Shown here: one piece after another, positions 1 through 5,909 of the stretch
Layout of the letters: every line of letters begins with the position of its first letter
Numbering within the stretch: position 1 is the first letter of the stretch
Assembly: GCA_026395315.1 (NCBI GenBank)
Contig: JAPLYY010000012.1
Coordinates: forward strand, 1-7,072
Reading direction: 5' to 3'
DNA: 7,072 nucleotides
Origin: Candidatus Shapirobacteria bacterium
Lineage (GTDB): Bacteria; Patescibacteriota; Microgenomatia; UBA12405
Program-made: the position numbers and the translations under genes
The notes under the pieces: model-generated
Database searches by the model: none
Seen by the model: only the letters and a program-made list of their open reading frames with translations
What the model was told of the DNA's origin: nothing

Positions 1-1960
1 GATTGAATCTTCTGATCTCATTAAAGAAAAATCAGAAAGTTACGATGGTTTAACTATTTTTGCCGATGTTGAAGAAGCTGCTTTGGCTTATCAAACCCAA
101 AAAATCGGTCTCCGTCAATTAATCATTCTCAGACTTAACGGTCAACTGATCAAAACTTCTTTTGGCCGGATTTGGTTTAATCAAATCGTTCCCAAAGAGT
201 TTGGTTTCATCAACGATGCCATGGCCGGTAAAAAATCAGTTTCCGATTTAGTTATCCGCACCATGAAAGATGTCAGCCGCATCCGCGCGGTCAGATTAAT
301 TGATGACTTAAAAGATATTGGTTTTAAGGGTTTTACTTTGTCGGGTATTTCTCTGTCTATGGCCGATTGTGGTCATCTTAATACTAAAGGTGATATTATC
401 AGCATCGCTGACAAAAAAGTTGCCGAAATTGAGGAAAATTATCGCATGGGTCTTATCAGTAACGAGGAGAAAAAACGTCTCTCCCAAACTGTCTGGATGG
501 AAGTTACCGAAGATATCGCTGAAAAAACCTGGGCTACCCTCGATATCGATTCGCCAATTCGGATAGTTGCTGCCGCCGGTATCAAGCGGGCCTCCAAAGA
601 TCAAATAAAACAACTTTCCGGTATGCGGGGTCTGATGGTTGATCCCATGGGTCACATCGTTCCCTTACCTACCAAATCCAATTTCCGTGAAGGTTTATCG
701 GTTTTTGAATATATTACCGGTGCCCGGGGAACCCGTAAGGGTTTGGCCGATACCGCTCTGCGGACTGCTGATGCTGGTTATTTAACCCGCCGTCTGGTTG
801 ATGCTGCTCATACTGCCATCATCCGTCTTGAAGACTGTGACACTGTTAAATTTATTACCGTCGACCGCAACGAAAAAGGCCGCGAACGTTATTTTGGCCG
901 CCGTATCTTAGGACGGGTTATTGCCAACGATGTTATCAACCCCAAAACCAACAAAATTATTGTGGCTAAGGGTGATTTAGCCGATGACGAAATTGTCGCT
1001 AAAATTGAAAGCAGTGAAGTCCAATCTGTTGATGTCCGGTCCGCCCTCGCTTGTAAAGCCAAATATGGTATCTGTCAAAAATGTTATGGCTGGGATTTAT
1101 CCACCCGTAAGTTAGTCCACATTGGTGTTCCTGTTGGTGTTGTCGCTGCTCAATCTGTTGGCGAACCGGGGACACAGTTAACTCTTCGGACTAAACATAC
1201 CGGCGGTGTTCTTGGTGTGGATGTGACTCAAGGTTTACCCCGTGTTCAGGAACTATTTGAAGTCCGCACTCCCAAAGTTCCCTCGCCCTTAGCCGAAATC
1301 GGCGGTAAAGTCAAAGTTAAAGAGACTATCGACGGCTACGAGATTAAATTAACTGGTAAAGACAAAAACAACGTCACCAAGACCGTTACTTATCTGTTGC
1401 CGGTCAACGTCACAGTTCTGGTTAGCGATGGTGATTTGGTTGCCCAGGGAACCCAATTGTGCTCCGGTTCTCTTGATGTCCGGGAAATTCTTGAAGTTAA
1501 AGGTCTTGAAGCTGCCCAGAAATATTTAATCAATTCCATTCAGGGAGTTTATGAATCTCAGGGAATTTCAGTTCATGACAAACACGTTGAAGTCATGGTT
1601 AAAGAAATGAGCGACAAAATCAAGATCGAAGATCCCGGCGATTCTACCTTCCTTTATGGTCAAGTTTTGACTAAAGCTTTGTATCAGGATCAAAACGATC
1701 AGCTAAAAGACAAAAAACTTAAACCCGCCAAAGGCAAAAAGGTTCTCCTCGGCCTGATTCAAGCCGCTCTATCCACCGGTTCTTGGTTATCGGCTTCGTC
1801 TTTTCAACAAACCACTAGTGTTTTGACCGAAGCTTCGCTTTTAGCCGAAGTCGATCACTTGATCGGTCTTAAAGAAAATGTTATTATCGGACGTCTGATT
1901 CCGGTGACTAAAAAACAGTTGCTTTTATCATCTGTTAGTAATAACCATTCCGGAACTTAA
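1..1960 (+). CDS. rpoC: DNA-directed RNA polymerase subunit beta' (C-terminal part, 5' truncated by window edge)
   Basis: Largest catalytic subunit of RNA polymerase. The frame is open from base 2, so the TTG at 83 is not the start; 652 codons are visible before TAA at 1958-1960. Visible in order: the F-loop/bridge-helix region with GMRGLM, NFREGL, RKGLADTAL and GYLTRRLVD (about 578-810); four cysteines of the second zinc site (codons at 836, 1052, 1073 and 1082); the trigger-loop region with GEPGTQLTLRT and the catalytic-loop His (codon 1196); GLPRVQELFE; and the C-terminal clamp/switch part ending in GLKENVIIGRLIP. There is no long trigger-loop insertion (the SI3 of E. coli), as in Gram-positive enzymes. 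Oddities are Lys in the trigger loop where Phe is usual and Arg where E. coli has bridge-helix His777. rpsL follows after 2 nt, so the two are probably co-transcribed. Identification is certain. Confidence 0.98.
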   Translation, partial: IESSDLIKEKSESYDGLTIFADVEEAALAYQTQKIGLRQLIILRLNGQLIKTSFGRIWFNQIVPKEFGFINDAMAGKKSVSDLVIRTMKDVSRIRAVRLIDDLKDIGFKGFTLSGISLSMADCGHLNTKGDIISIADKKVAEIEENYRMGLISNEEKKRLSQTVWMEVTEDIAEKTWATLDIDSPIRIVAAAGIKRASKDQIKQLSGMRGLMVDPMGHIVPLPTKSNFREGLSVFEYITGARGTRKGLADTALRTADAGYLTRRLVDAAHTAIIRLEDCDTVKFITVDRNEKGRERYFGRRILGRVIANDVINPKTNKIIVAKGDLADDEIVAKIESSEVQSVDVRSALACKAKYGICQKCYGWDLSTRKLVHIGVPVGVVAAQSVGEPGTQLTLRTKHTGGVLGVDVTQGLPRVQELFEVRTPKVPSPLAEIGGKVKVKETIDGYEIKLTGKDKNNVTKTVTYLLPVNVTVLVSDGDLVAQGTQLCSGSLDVREILEVKGLEAAQKYLINSIQGVYESQGISVHDKHVEVMVKEMSDKIKIEDPGDSTFLYGQVLTKALYQDQNDQLKDKKLKPAKGKKVLLGLIQAALSTGSWLSASSFQQTTSVLTEASLLAEVDHLIGLKENVIIGRLIPVTKKQLLLSSVSNNHSGT

Positions 1961-1962
1961 GT

Positions 1963-2385
1963 ATGCCGACATTTAATCAACTTATCAAAAAAGGCCGAAA
2001 AGTCAGAATCCTTAAAATTCGGACCACTGCTTTGCGGAACAATTTTAATAGTCTTAAAAATAGTTCTATTCAAACATTTAATCCACAAAAACGGGGAGTG
2101 GTAATTGTGGTTAAAACCATGACCCCCAAAAAACCTCATTCTGCTTTACGCAAAGTCTGCCGGGTCAAACTCAGTAATCGTTCTTCAGTGACCGCTTATA
2201 TTCCCGGCATTGGCCACAATTTAGCTGAACACGGTATTGTTTCCATCCGCGGCGGCCGCGTCCGCGACCTTCCTGGTGTCCGTTATCACGTTATTCGGGG
2301 CAAATTTGACGCCGGCGCCGTTGCCGGTCGCAACCAATCCCGCAGTAAATACGGCACTAAACGTCCCACCAAAACTTCAGCTTAA
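1963..2385 (+). CDS. rpsL: 30S ribosomal protein S12
   Basis: Decoding-centre protein of the small ribosomal subunit, 140 aa and apparently complete. It opens with MPTFNQLI and contains NPQKRGV (40-46), TPKKPHSALRK (54-64), GHNLAEH (84-90), GGRVRDLPGVRYH (97-109) and the RSKYGTKRP tail (127-135), all S12 hallmarks. Lys56 matches E. coli Lys42, and Asp102 matches Asp88, the residue methylthiolated by RimO in many bacteria. Arg101 replaces E. coli Lys87, and His59 replaces the usual Asn45. A 13-residue insertion (about 26-39) has the same place and length as in Bacillus S12. The start is the first ATG after rpoC, 2 nt beyond its stop. Upstream there is only a weak GGAA and no real Shine-Dalgarno, so translation is probably coupled to rpoC. 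Confidence 0.98.
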   Translation: MPTFNQLIKKGRKVRILKIRTTALRNNFNSLKNSSIQTFNPQKRGVVIVVKTMTPKKPHSALRKVCRVKLSNRSSVTAYIPGIGHNLAEHGIVSIRGGRVRDLPGVRYHVIRGKFDAGAVAGRNQSRSKYGTKRPTKTSA

Positions 2386-2400
2386 AATTAATAAAATAAT

Positions 2401-2883
2401 ATGTCACGCAAAGGTCAAACTAAACCCCGAATCCACCATCCTGATGCTCTCTACCAGAGTGTCATTGTCACTAAAATCATTAATTACACCATGAAAAATG
2501 GCAACAAATTAGCCGCTCAAAAGCAGGTTTATGCTGCCATGGATATCCTTAAAAAAGAATCCAAATCTGACGACGTTGTTGTTACTTTGGAGCAGGCTTT
2601 CGAGAATATCAAACCCAAAGTCGAAGTCCGTCCCAAACGCATCGGCGGCGCTGTTTATCAGGTTCCCGCTCCTGTTCGCGGACACCGTCAGGATTCGTTG
2701 GCTATCCGTTGGTTAATTACCGCTTCCCGAAAATTACCCAGTAAACAACATCACACCTTTGCTTCCAAATTAGCTACCGAATTGCTCTCCGCCCTTAAAA
2801 GCGAAGGTGCTTCGGTTGGCAAACGGCTTGAAGTTGAAAAAATGGCCGACGCCAACAAAGCCTTCGCCCATTTGCGTTGGTAA
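2401..2883 (+). CDS. rpsG: 30S ribosomal protein S7
   Basis: Primary 16S rRNA-binding protein that nucleates assembly of the 30S head and lies near the E site. It is 160 aa, close to the usual 156. Hallmarks are the MSRKG start, the PKVEVRPKRIGGAVYQVP block (about 70-88) and the C-terminal KMADANKAFAHLRW. The ATG start gives the canonical N-terminus. The 15-nt spacer from rpsL is pure A/T with no Shine-Dalgarno. Two TAAAAT stretches there (2383-2388 and 2392-2397) could be weak -10 elements but lack the TG extension seen elsewhere in the window, so co-transcription with rpsL is more likely. In the classical str operon fusA and tuf would follow; here an envelope gene follows instead. Confidence 0.98.
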   Translation: MSRKGQTKPRIHHPDALYQSVIVTKIINYTMKNGNKLAAQKQVYAAMDILKKESKSDDVVVTLEQAFENIKPKVEVRPKRIGGAVYQVPAPVRGHRQDSLAIRWLITASRKLPSKQHHTFASKLATELLSALKSEGASVGKRLEVEKMADANKAFAHLRW

Positions 2884-2900
2884 AAATTTTCTCGCTTTTG

Positions 2901-2909
2901 TGTTAACAT
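2901..2909 (+). promoter_or_regulatory. Predicted extended -10 promoter, leaderless, for the LytR_C membrane protein gene
   Basis: TG, one base, then TAACAT (2904-2909; 4 of 6 matches to TATAAT). The hexamer ends 6 nt before the ATG at 2916, so a standard start point falls on the A of the start codon. I see no -35 box at 16-18 bp spacing and no Shine-Dalgarno. It sits in the largest intergenic gap of the window (32 nt), between a ribosomal and an envelope gene, where an operon break would be expected. The match is weaker than the other three copies, but the position fits. Confidence 0.5.
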
Positions 2910-2915
2910 TACTCA

Positions 2916-4313
2916 ATGTCACTCTTCAGCAGACCCCGCGTTGTTCTTTGGCCCAAATCTGATTCTCTTGAAATTTACCTTGATCAAAGTAACAACAATT
3001 CCCTAACCCTAAAAATAAATCTTTGGGGAAAATGCACCGACTCGGAAATTCAATCGCTCAATACCTACCTTAACCAAAACAAAATTGAACATTGTCAGAT
3101 TCTTATCCCTGACGATGTCGTTTTTACCAAATCTTTTACCTACGATTCAAAAATCGATACCATCGATAAAAACGAAGTCATTGGTCTGGCCGAAAGTTTC
3201 GTCCATTTTAAAATAAATCCCGATTATCTTGAATACAAACTTTTACCGGCAGATGACAAAACTATTATTCAGGCCAACATCTACGACCCCGCCAAATTTA
3301 ATCTTCTCAAAGCCAATTTAGCCTTAACCTCTCTCAAAAATTACTCCGTCATTCCCGTGTCTTCGGCGATAACCAGAATTATGCCCTCACTTTACGATAA
3401 AGAATTCTTTTTGCTCTATCCTCTAAATGAACTTGAGTCAACCTTAATTTTGTCCAAACAGGGGATTGTTTATCTGACTGCCAATTTTAAAACCAACGCT
3501 CTCGATATCCAAAAAATCATCAACTATTCCAAGCTCTATTTTACCGAAAACGTCAATAAACTTTTTTATGCTGATACTCAGGAACTCAGTATTGTCACTA
3601 CCAGTGAACTCGACAAAACCGCTTACAACCAAACTCAAATAGCCGGACTTTTTCACTTACCCAGTAATTTTCCCGTTCCGGTTATCGGTTTACTGGCCGA
3701 TAAAATTTCTAAAGTTGCTATAATAAACACATCTATGGAAAATAAAAAAAATATCTTTCCTTTAATAGCCGTTTTTGTTGTCGCTATGGCTATTGCCTCG
3801 GTGGTCATTTGGTATGTTCTCAGTCACAATGATAATTCCATTACCAACCCTTCCACTGGCACCGCTGCCACTCCTACTACCGAAGTTGTTCCGACGGCCG
3901 AACTATCACCCACTCCTTCCGCGACTGACATCAGTAAAACTCTTAAAATCCAAGTTCTCAATGCCACCGATATTAATGGCCAGGCAGCCACTCTCAAAGA
4001 AAAATTAATTACTTTGGGATTTACCAGTGTGACTGTTGGCAATAGTACCACCAATGCCACTGCCAATGTTGTCCAGGTCAAACCAACTTTGACAGCCACA
4101 GTTTCAGCTTATTTTCAATCCAACCTTAGTTCTCTTTTCACCGACTTTACCACAGCAGATTTAAAAGCCAATTCTACCTACGATGTTGTTTTTGTTATTG
4201 GCACTAAACTTGGTAACTTAAGCTCGACCACAACAACTACACCGGTTCCAACCAAAAAAGTCACCCCTACCCCCACAATAAAAACTACCCCAACCCCAAC
4301 TATTACCCCATGA
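2916..4313 (+). CDS. Single-pass membrane protein: PilM/GspL-like N-terminal region plus extracytoplasmic LytR_C domain
   Basis: 465 aa. Residues 1 to about 270 are soluble. The run ILIPDDVVFTKSF, then an acidic/helical stretch, a YKLLP strand, and a later stretch around ESTLILSKQGIVYL resemble the order of elements in PilM/GspL-type actin-fold domains. No phosphate-binding DxG motif is visible, so ATP binding is doubtful; this fold call is inference. A hydrophobic segment spans about 280-302, preceded by KK (277-278), giving an N-in, C-out topology. A Pro/Thr/Ser-rich linker runs to about 339. Residues about 343-432 match the LytR_C pattern (IQVLNATDINGQA near the start, YDVVFVIGTKL at the end), a domain usually attached to LytR-CpsA-Psr cell-wall ligases; no LCP catalytic domain is present. 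The last 30 residues are a Thr/Pro tail. The TGA stop overlaps the rfbB start (ATGA), so the two are probably translationally coupled. A cell-envelope role is likely; the exact function is unknown. An in-frame internal ATG at codon 274 has its own promoter-like motif. Confidence 0.8.
   Translation: MSLFSRPRVVLWPKSDSLEIYLDQSNNNSLTLKINLWGKCTDSEIQSLNTYLNQNKIEHCQILIPDDVVFTKSFTYDSKIDTIDKNEVIGLAESFVHFKINPDYLEYKLLPADDKTIIQANIYDPAKFNLLKANLALTSLKNYSVIPVSSAITRIMPSLYDKEFFLLYPLNELESTLILSKQGIVYLTANFKTNALDIQKIINYSKLYFTENVNKLFYADTQELSIVTTSELDKTAYNQTQIAGLFHLPSNFPVPVIGLLADKISKVAIINTSMENKKNIFPLIAVFVVAMAIASVVIWYVLSHNDNSITNPSTGTAATPTTEVVPTAELSPTPSATDISKTLKIQVLNATDINGQAATLKEKLITLGFTSVTVGNSTTNATANVVQVKPTLTATVSAYFQSNLSSLFTDFTTADLKANSTYDVVFVIGTKLGNLSSTTTTTPVPTKKVTPTPTIKTTPTPTITP
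3716..3724 (+). promoter_or_regulatory. Perfect extended -10 motif inside the membrane-protein gene, upstream of in-frame ATG 3735
   Basis: TG, C, then TATAAT (3719-3724), a full match to the extended -10 consensus. The hexamer ends 10 nt before an ATG at 3735-3737 that is in frame with the host gene (codon 274) and begins MENKKN directly before the transmembrane segment. A start point near 3731 would give a leader of about 4 nt. No convincing -35 and no Shine-Dalgarno. It could drive a short form (192 aa) made of the membrane anchor, linker and LytR_C domain, and also rfbB downstream. The motif is read by eye; activity is inferred. Confidence 0.5.
4264..4309 (-). repeat. Five C-tracts (G-tracts on the minus strand) directly before the rfbB start; possible G-quadruplex
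   Basis: C-runs of 4, 5, 4, 4 and 4 at 4264-4267, 4270-4274, 4288-4291, 4294-4297 and 4306-4309. On the minus (template) strand these are five G-tracts separated by 2, 13, 2 and 8 nt, enough for a G-quadruplex, though two loops are long. The tracts encode the Thr-Pro repeats of the C-terminal tail of the membrane protein, so codon choice for proline may be the whole explanation. The last tract touches the rfbB ATG. Confidence 0.4.
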
Positions 4314-5326
4314 AAATCTTAGTCACCGGCGGCTCCGGTTTTATCGGTAGTACTTTTATCCACTACTGGCTTACCCGTCACCCCGATGATTCGATAATTA
4401 ATTTTGATAAATTAACCTACGCCGCCAACCCTGAATCACTCTCCGATTTAACCGCCAACCCTCATTATCAATTTGTTCAGGGTGATATTTGTGACGAAAT
4501 TGCTGTTGACAAATTATTTTCCGATACCATTGATTTAATTATCCATTTTGCTGCTGAATCTCATGTCGATCGTTCTATTGACGATCCTATGCTTTTTGTT
4601 AAGACTAATGTTCTTGGCACTTATACTCTGCTGTCAGCTGCTAAAAAACACGGTAATATCCGTTTTCATCATATTTCTACCGATGAAGTTTTTGGCACCA
4701 TTATTCCCGGTGTCGTCGATGTATTTAGCGAATCTACTCCCTATAATCCGTCTTCTCCCTACTCAGCCTCTAAAGCATCGGCCGATCACTTTGTCCGAAG
4801 CTTCGGCAAAACATATGGACTTCCGATTACCATCACCAACTGTTCCAACAACTACGGTCCGTTTATGAATCCGGAAAAAATGATTCCCCGGATGATTACC
4901 AATTTAATCGATGGTAAAAAAGTTCCGATTTATGGTGCTGGCGAAAACTATCGTGACTGGCTTTATGTTACTGACCATTGCTCGGCCATCGAAGCAGTTA
5001 TTCTAAACGGTAAATTGGGGCAAACTTATTGCGTTGGCGGTTTAAAAGAAACTTCCCGCAATATCGATTTAGTCAAACAAATCATCAAATTGATGAACAA
5101 AAGTGAAGATCAAATCGAATTTGTCGCCGACCGTCCGGCTCATGATAATTATGCCGTTAATTGGGATAAAGTTCACAATGAGCTTGGTTGGGAACCCAAA
5201 GAAACTCTTACCTCTGGTCTGCAAAAAACTATTGATTGGTATCAAACTCACGAATCCTGGTGGCGGGCTGCCAAAACCGAAGCAGAGGCTTTTTATCAGC
5301 GGCTTAATGCCGCCAGAAACAAGTAA
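4310..5326 (+). CDS. rfbB: dTDP-glucose 4,6-dehydratase
   Basis: Cytoplasmic NAD-dependent extended short-chain dehydrogenase (RmlB) that converts dTDP-D-glucose to dTDP-4-keto-6-deoxy-D-glucose. It is 338 aa, within the family range. Visible: Rossmann motif TGGSGFIGS (6-14); GDICD (58-62); AAESHVDRSI (81-90); the catalytic TDE signature in STDEVFG (123-129), which separates RmlB from GalE-type epimerases; YSASK with Tyr151 and Lys155; NCSNNYGP (177-184); EKMIPR; and RDWLYVTDH (215-223). The nucleotide-binding stretch, usually RPGHDxRYAID, reads RPAHDNYAVN (275-284): Gly is replaced by Ala and the Arg before Tyr is missing. The start overlaps the upstream stop as ATGA with no Shine-Dalgarno, so translation is likely coupled. 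It is followed by rfbC and rfbD of the same pathway. Confidence 0.95.
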   Translation: MKILVTGGSGFIGSTFIHYWLTRHPDDSIINFDKLTYAANPESLSDLTANPHYQFVQGDICDEIAVDKLFSDTIDLIIHFAAESHVDRSIDDPMLFVKTNVLGTYTLLSAAKKHGNIRFHHISTDEVFGTIIPGVVDVFSESTPYNPSSPYSASKASADHFVRSFGKTYGLPITITNCSNNYGPFMNPEKMIPRMITNLIDGKKVPIYGAGENYRDWLYVTDHCSAIEAVILNGKLGQTYCVGGLKETSRNIDLVKQIIKLMNKSEDQIEFVADRPAHDNYAVNWDKVHNELGWEPKETLTSGLQKTIDWYQTHESWWRAAKTEAEAFYQRLNAARNK

Positions 5327-5330
5327 TCTT

Positions 5331-5339
5331 TGCTATACT
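5331..5339 (+). promoter_or_regulatory. Predicted extended -10 promoter, leaderless or near-leaderless, for rfbC
   Basis: TG, C, then TATACT (5334-5339; 5 of 6 matches). It lies just after the rfbB stop at 5324-5326, with 8 nt between the hexamer and the first ATG at 5348. Predicted start point is about 5346-5348, so the mRNA would begin at or 1-2 nt before the tandem ATGATG. No -35 at proper spacing and no Shine-Dalgarno. It suggests rfbC-rfbD can be transcribed separately from rfbB. Confidence 0.6.
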
Positions 5340-5347
5340 AGGCTAAT

Positions 5348-5908
5348 ATGATGAAATTTACCCCGCTTTCTATCCCCGGTTTAATTTTAGTTGAACCTCA
5401 GGTTTTCGGCGACAACCGAGGCTTTTTTATGGAAATATATAATAAAAAAGAATTTGCCGATAATGGAATTACTGTCGATTTTGTACAGGATAATCACTCC
5501 CGCTCAGCTCAGGGTGTTTTACGCGGTCTTCATTTTCAAAAACCACCTTTTGCTCAAGCTAAACTTATTCGGGTCACTCAGGGTGAAGTTTTAGATGTCG
5601 CTGTCGATCTTCGTCCCGATTCTCCCACTTTTGGTAAGTGGGATTCAGCTTATCTTACAGCTGAAAATAAAAAAATGTTTTTTATTCCTACTGGTTTTGC
5701 CCATGGTTTTTATACTCTCTCTGAAACCGCTGATTTTCAATATAAATGCAGTAATTTCTACAATAAAGACTCTGAAGGTGGCATTTTATGGAACGATCCG
5801 GAAATTAATGTTGCCTGGTTAGCTGCTAATCCCTTACTTGCAGAAAAAGATAAAGTTTGGCCTAAACTTAAAGACATTGAAGTCGAACTCAAAGCTCTTA
5901 AATGGTAA
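5348..5908 (+). CDS. rfbC: dTDP-4-dehydrorhamnose 3,5-epimerase
   Basis: Cupin-fold RmlC that epimerises dTDP-4-keto-6-deoxy-glucose at C3 and C5 to dTDP-4-keto-L-rhamnose. It is 186 aa, the usual size. Visible: GDNRGFF (21-27), QDNHSRS (47-53), GVLRGLHFQ with catalytic His62, Lys72, GEVLDVAVDLR (79-89), IPTGFAHGF with His119, YKC with Tyr132, Tyr138, and Asp168 in AEKD, which matches the Asp that pairs with the catalytic His in the family. All expected active-site residues seem present. Two ATGs stand in tandem (5348 and 5351); either could be used, and the first is chosen because it lies closer to the predicted start point. rfbD follows after 1 nt. Confidence 0.95.
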   Translation: MMKFTPLSIPGLILVEPQVFGDNRGFFMEIYNKKEFADNGITVDFVQDNHSRSAQGVLRGLHFQKPPFAQAKLIRVTQGEVLDVAVDLRPDSPTFGKWDSAYLTAENKKMFFIPTGFAHGFYTLSETADFQYKCSNFYNKDSEGGILWNDPEINVAWLAANPLLAEKDKVWPKLKDIEVELKALKW

Positions 5909-5909
5909 T

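Noticed and set aside
83..85. TTG as the start of rpoC
   Set aside because: The frame is open upstream to base 2, and those residues continue RpoC sequence (FADVEEAALAY); the gene begins outside the window.
308..655. 115-codon minus-strand frame inside rpoC
   Set aside because: It lies fully opposite conserved rpoC sequence and has no recognisable motif; a coding shadow. The same holds for minus frames at 1957-2139, 3444-3656, 3824-4099, 5069-5251, 5834-6103 and 6650-6904.
1879..1887. TGTTATTAT resembling an extended -10 near the end of rpoC
   Set aside because: It encodes the conserved NVIIG of RpoC and lies about 75 nt before rpsL, unlike the other sites; coding constraint explains it.
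2038..2079. 13-residue insertion near the S12 N-terminus compared with E. coli
   Set aside because: Bacillus S12 has an insertion of the same place and length, with a similar NSxK core, so this is a known family variant and not new.
2383..2397. TAAAAT stretches before rpsG as a promoter
   Set aside because: No TG extension, and spacings of 12 and 3 nt to the ATG do not fit well; an all-A/T spacer produces such matches easily.
2881..2900. AAAATTTT after rpsG as a terminator
   Set aside because: No GC-rich stem precedes it; no intrinsic terminator was found anywhere in the window.
4311..4313. TGA read as glycine (recoded genetic code)
   Set aside because: The frame after this TGA runs into rfbB out of phase, and LytR_C plus its tail are already complete, so TGA is a stop here.
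4506..4511. TTGACA, a perfect -35 box, inside rfbB
   Set aside because: No -10 at 16-18 bp spacing and no gene start downstream; chance match.
5838..5909. ATG at 5838 as the rfbD start
   Set aside because: It would add 24 Lys/Leu/Asn-rich residues before the Rossmann motif and overlap rfbC by 71 nt; ATG 5910 gives the normal RmlD N-terminus.
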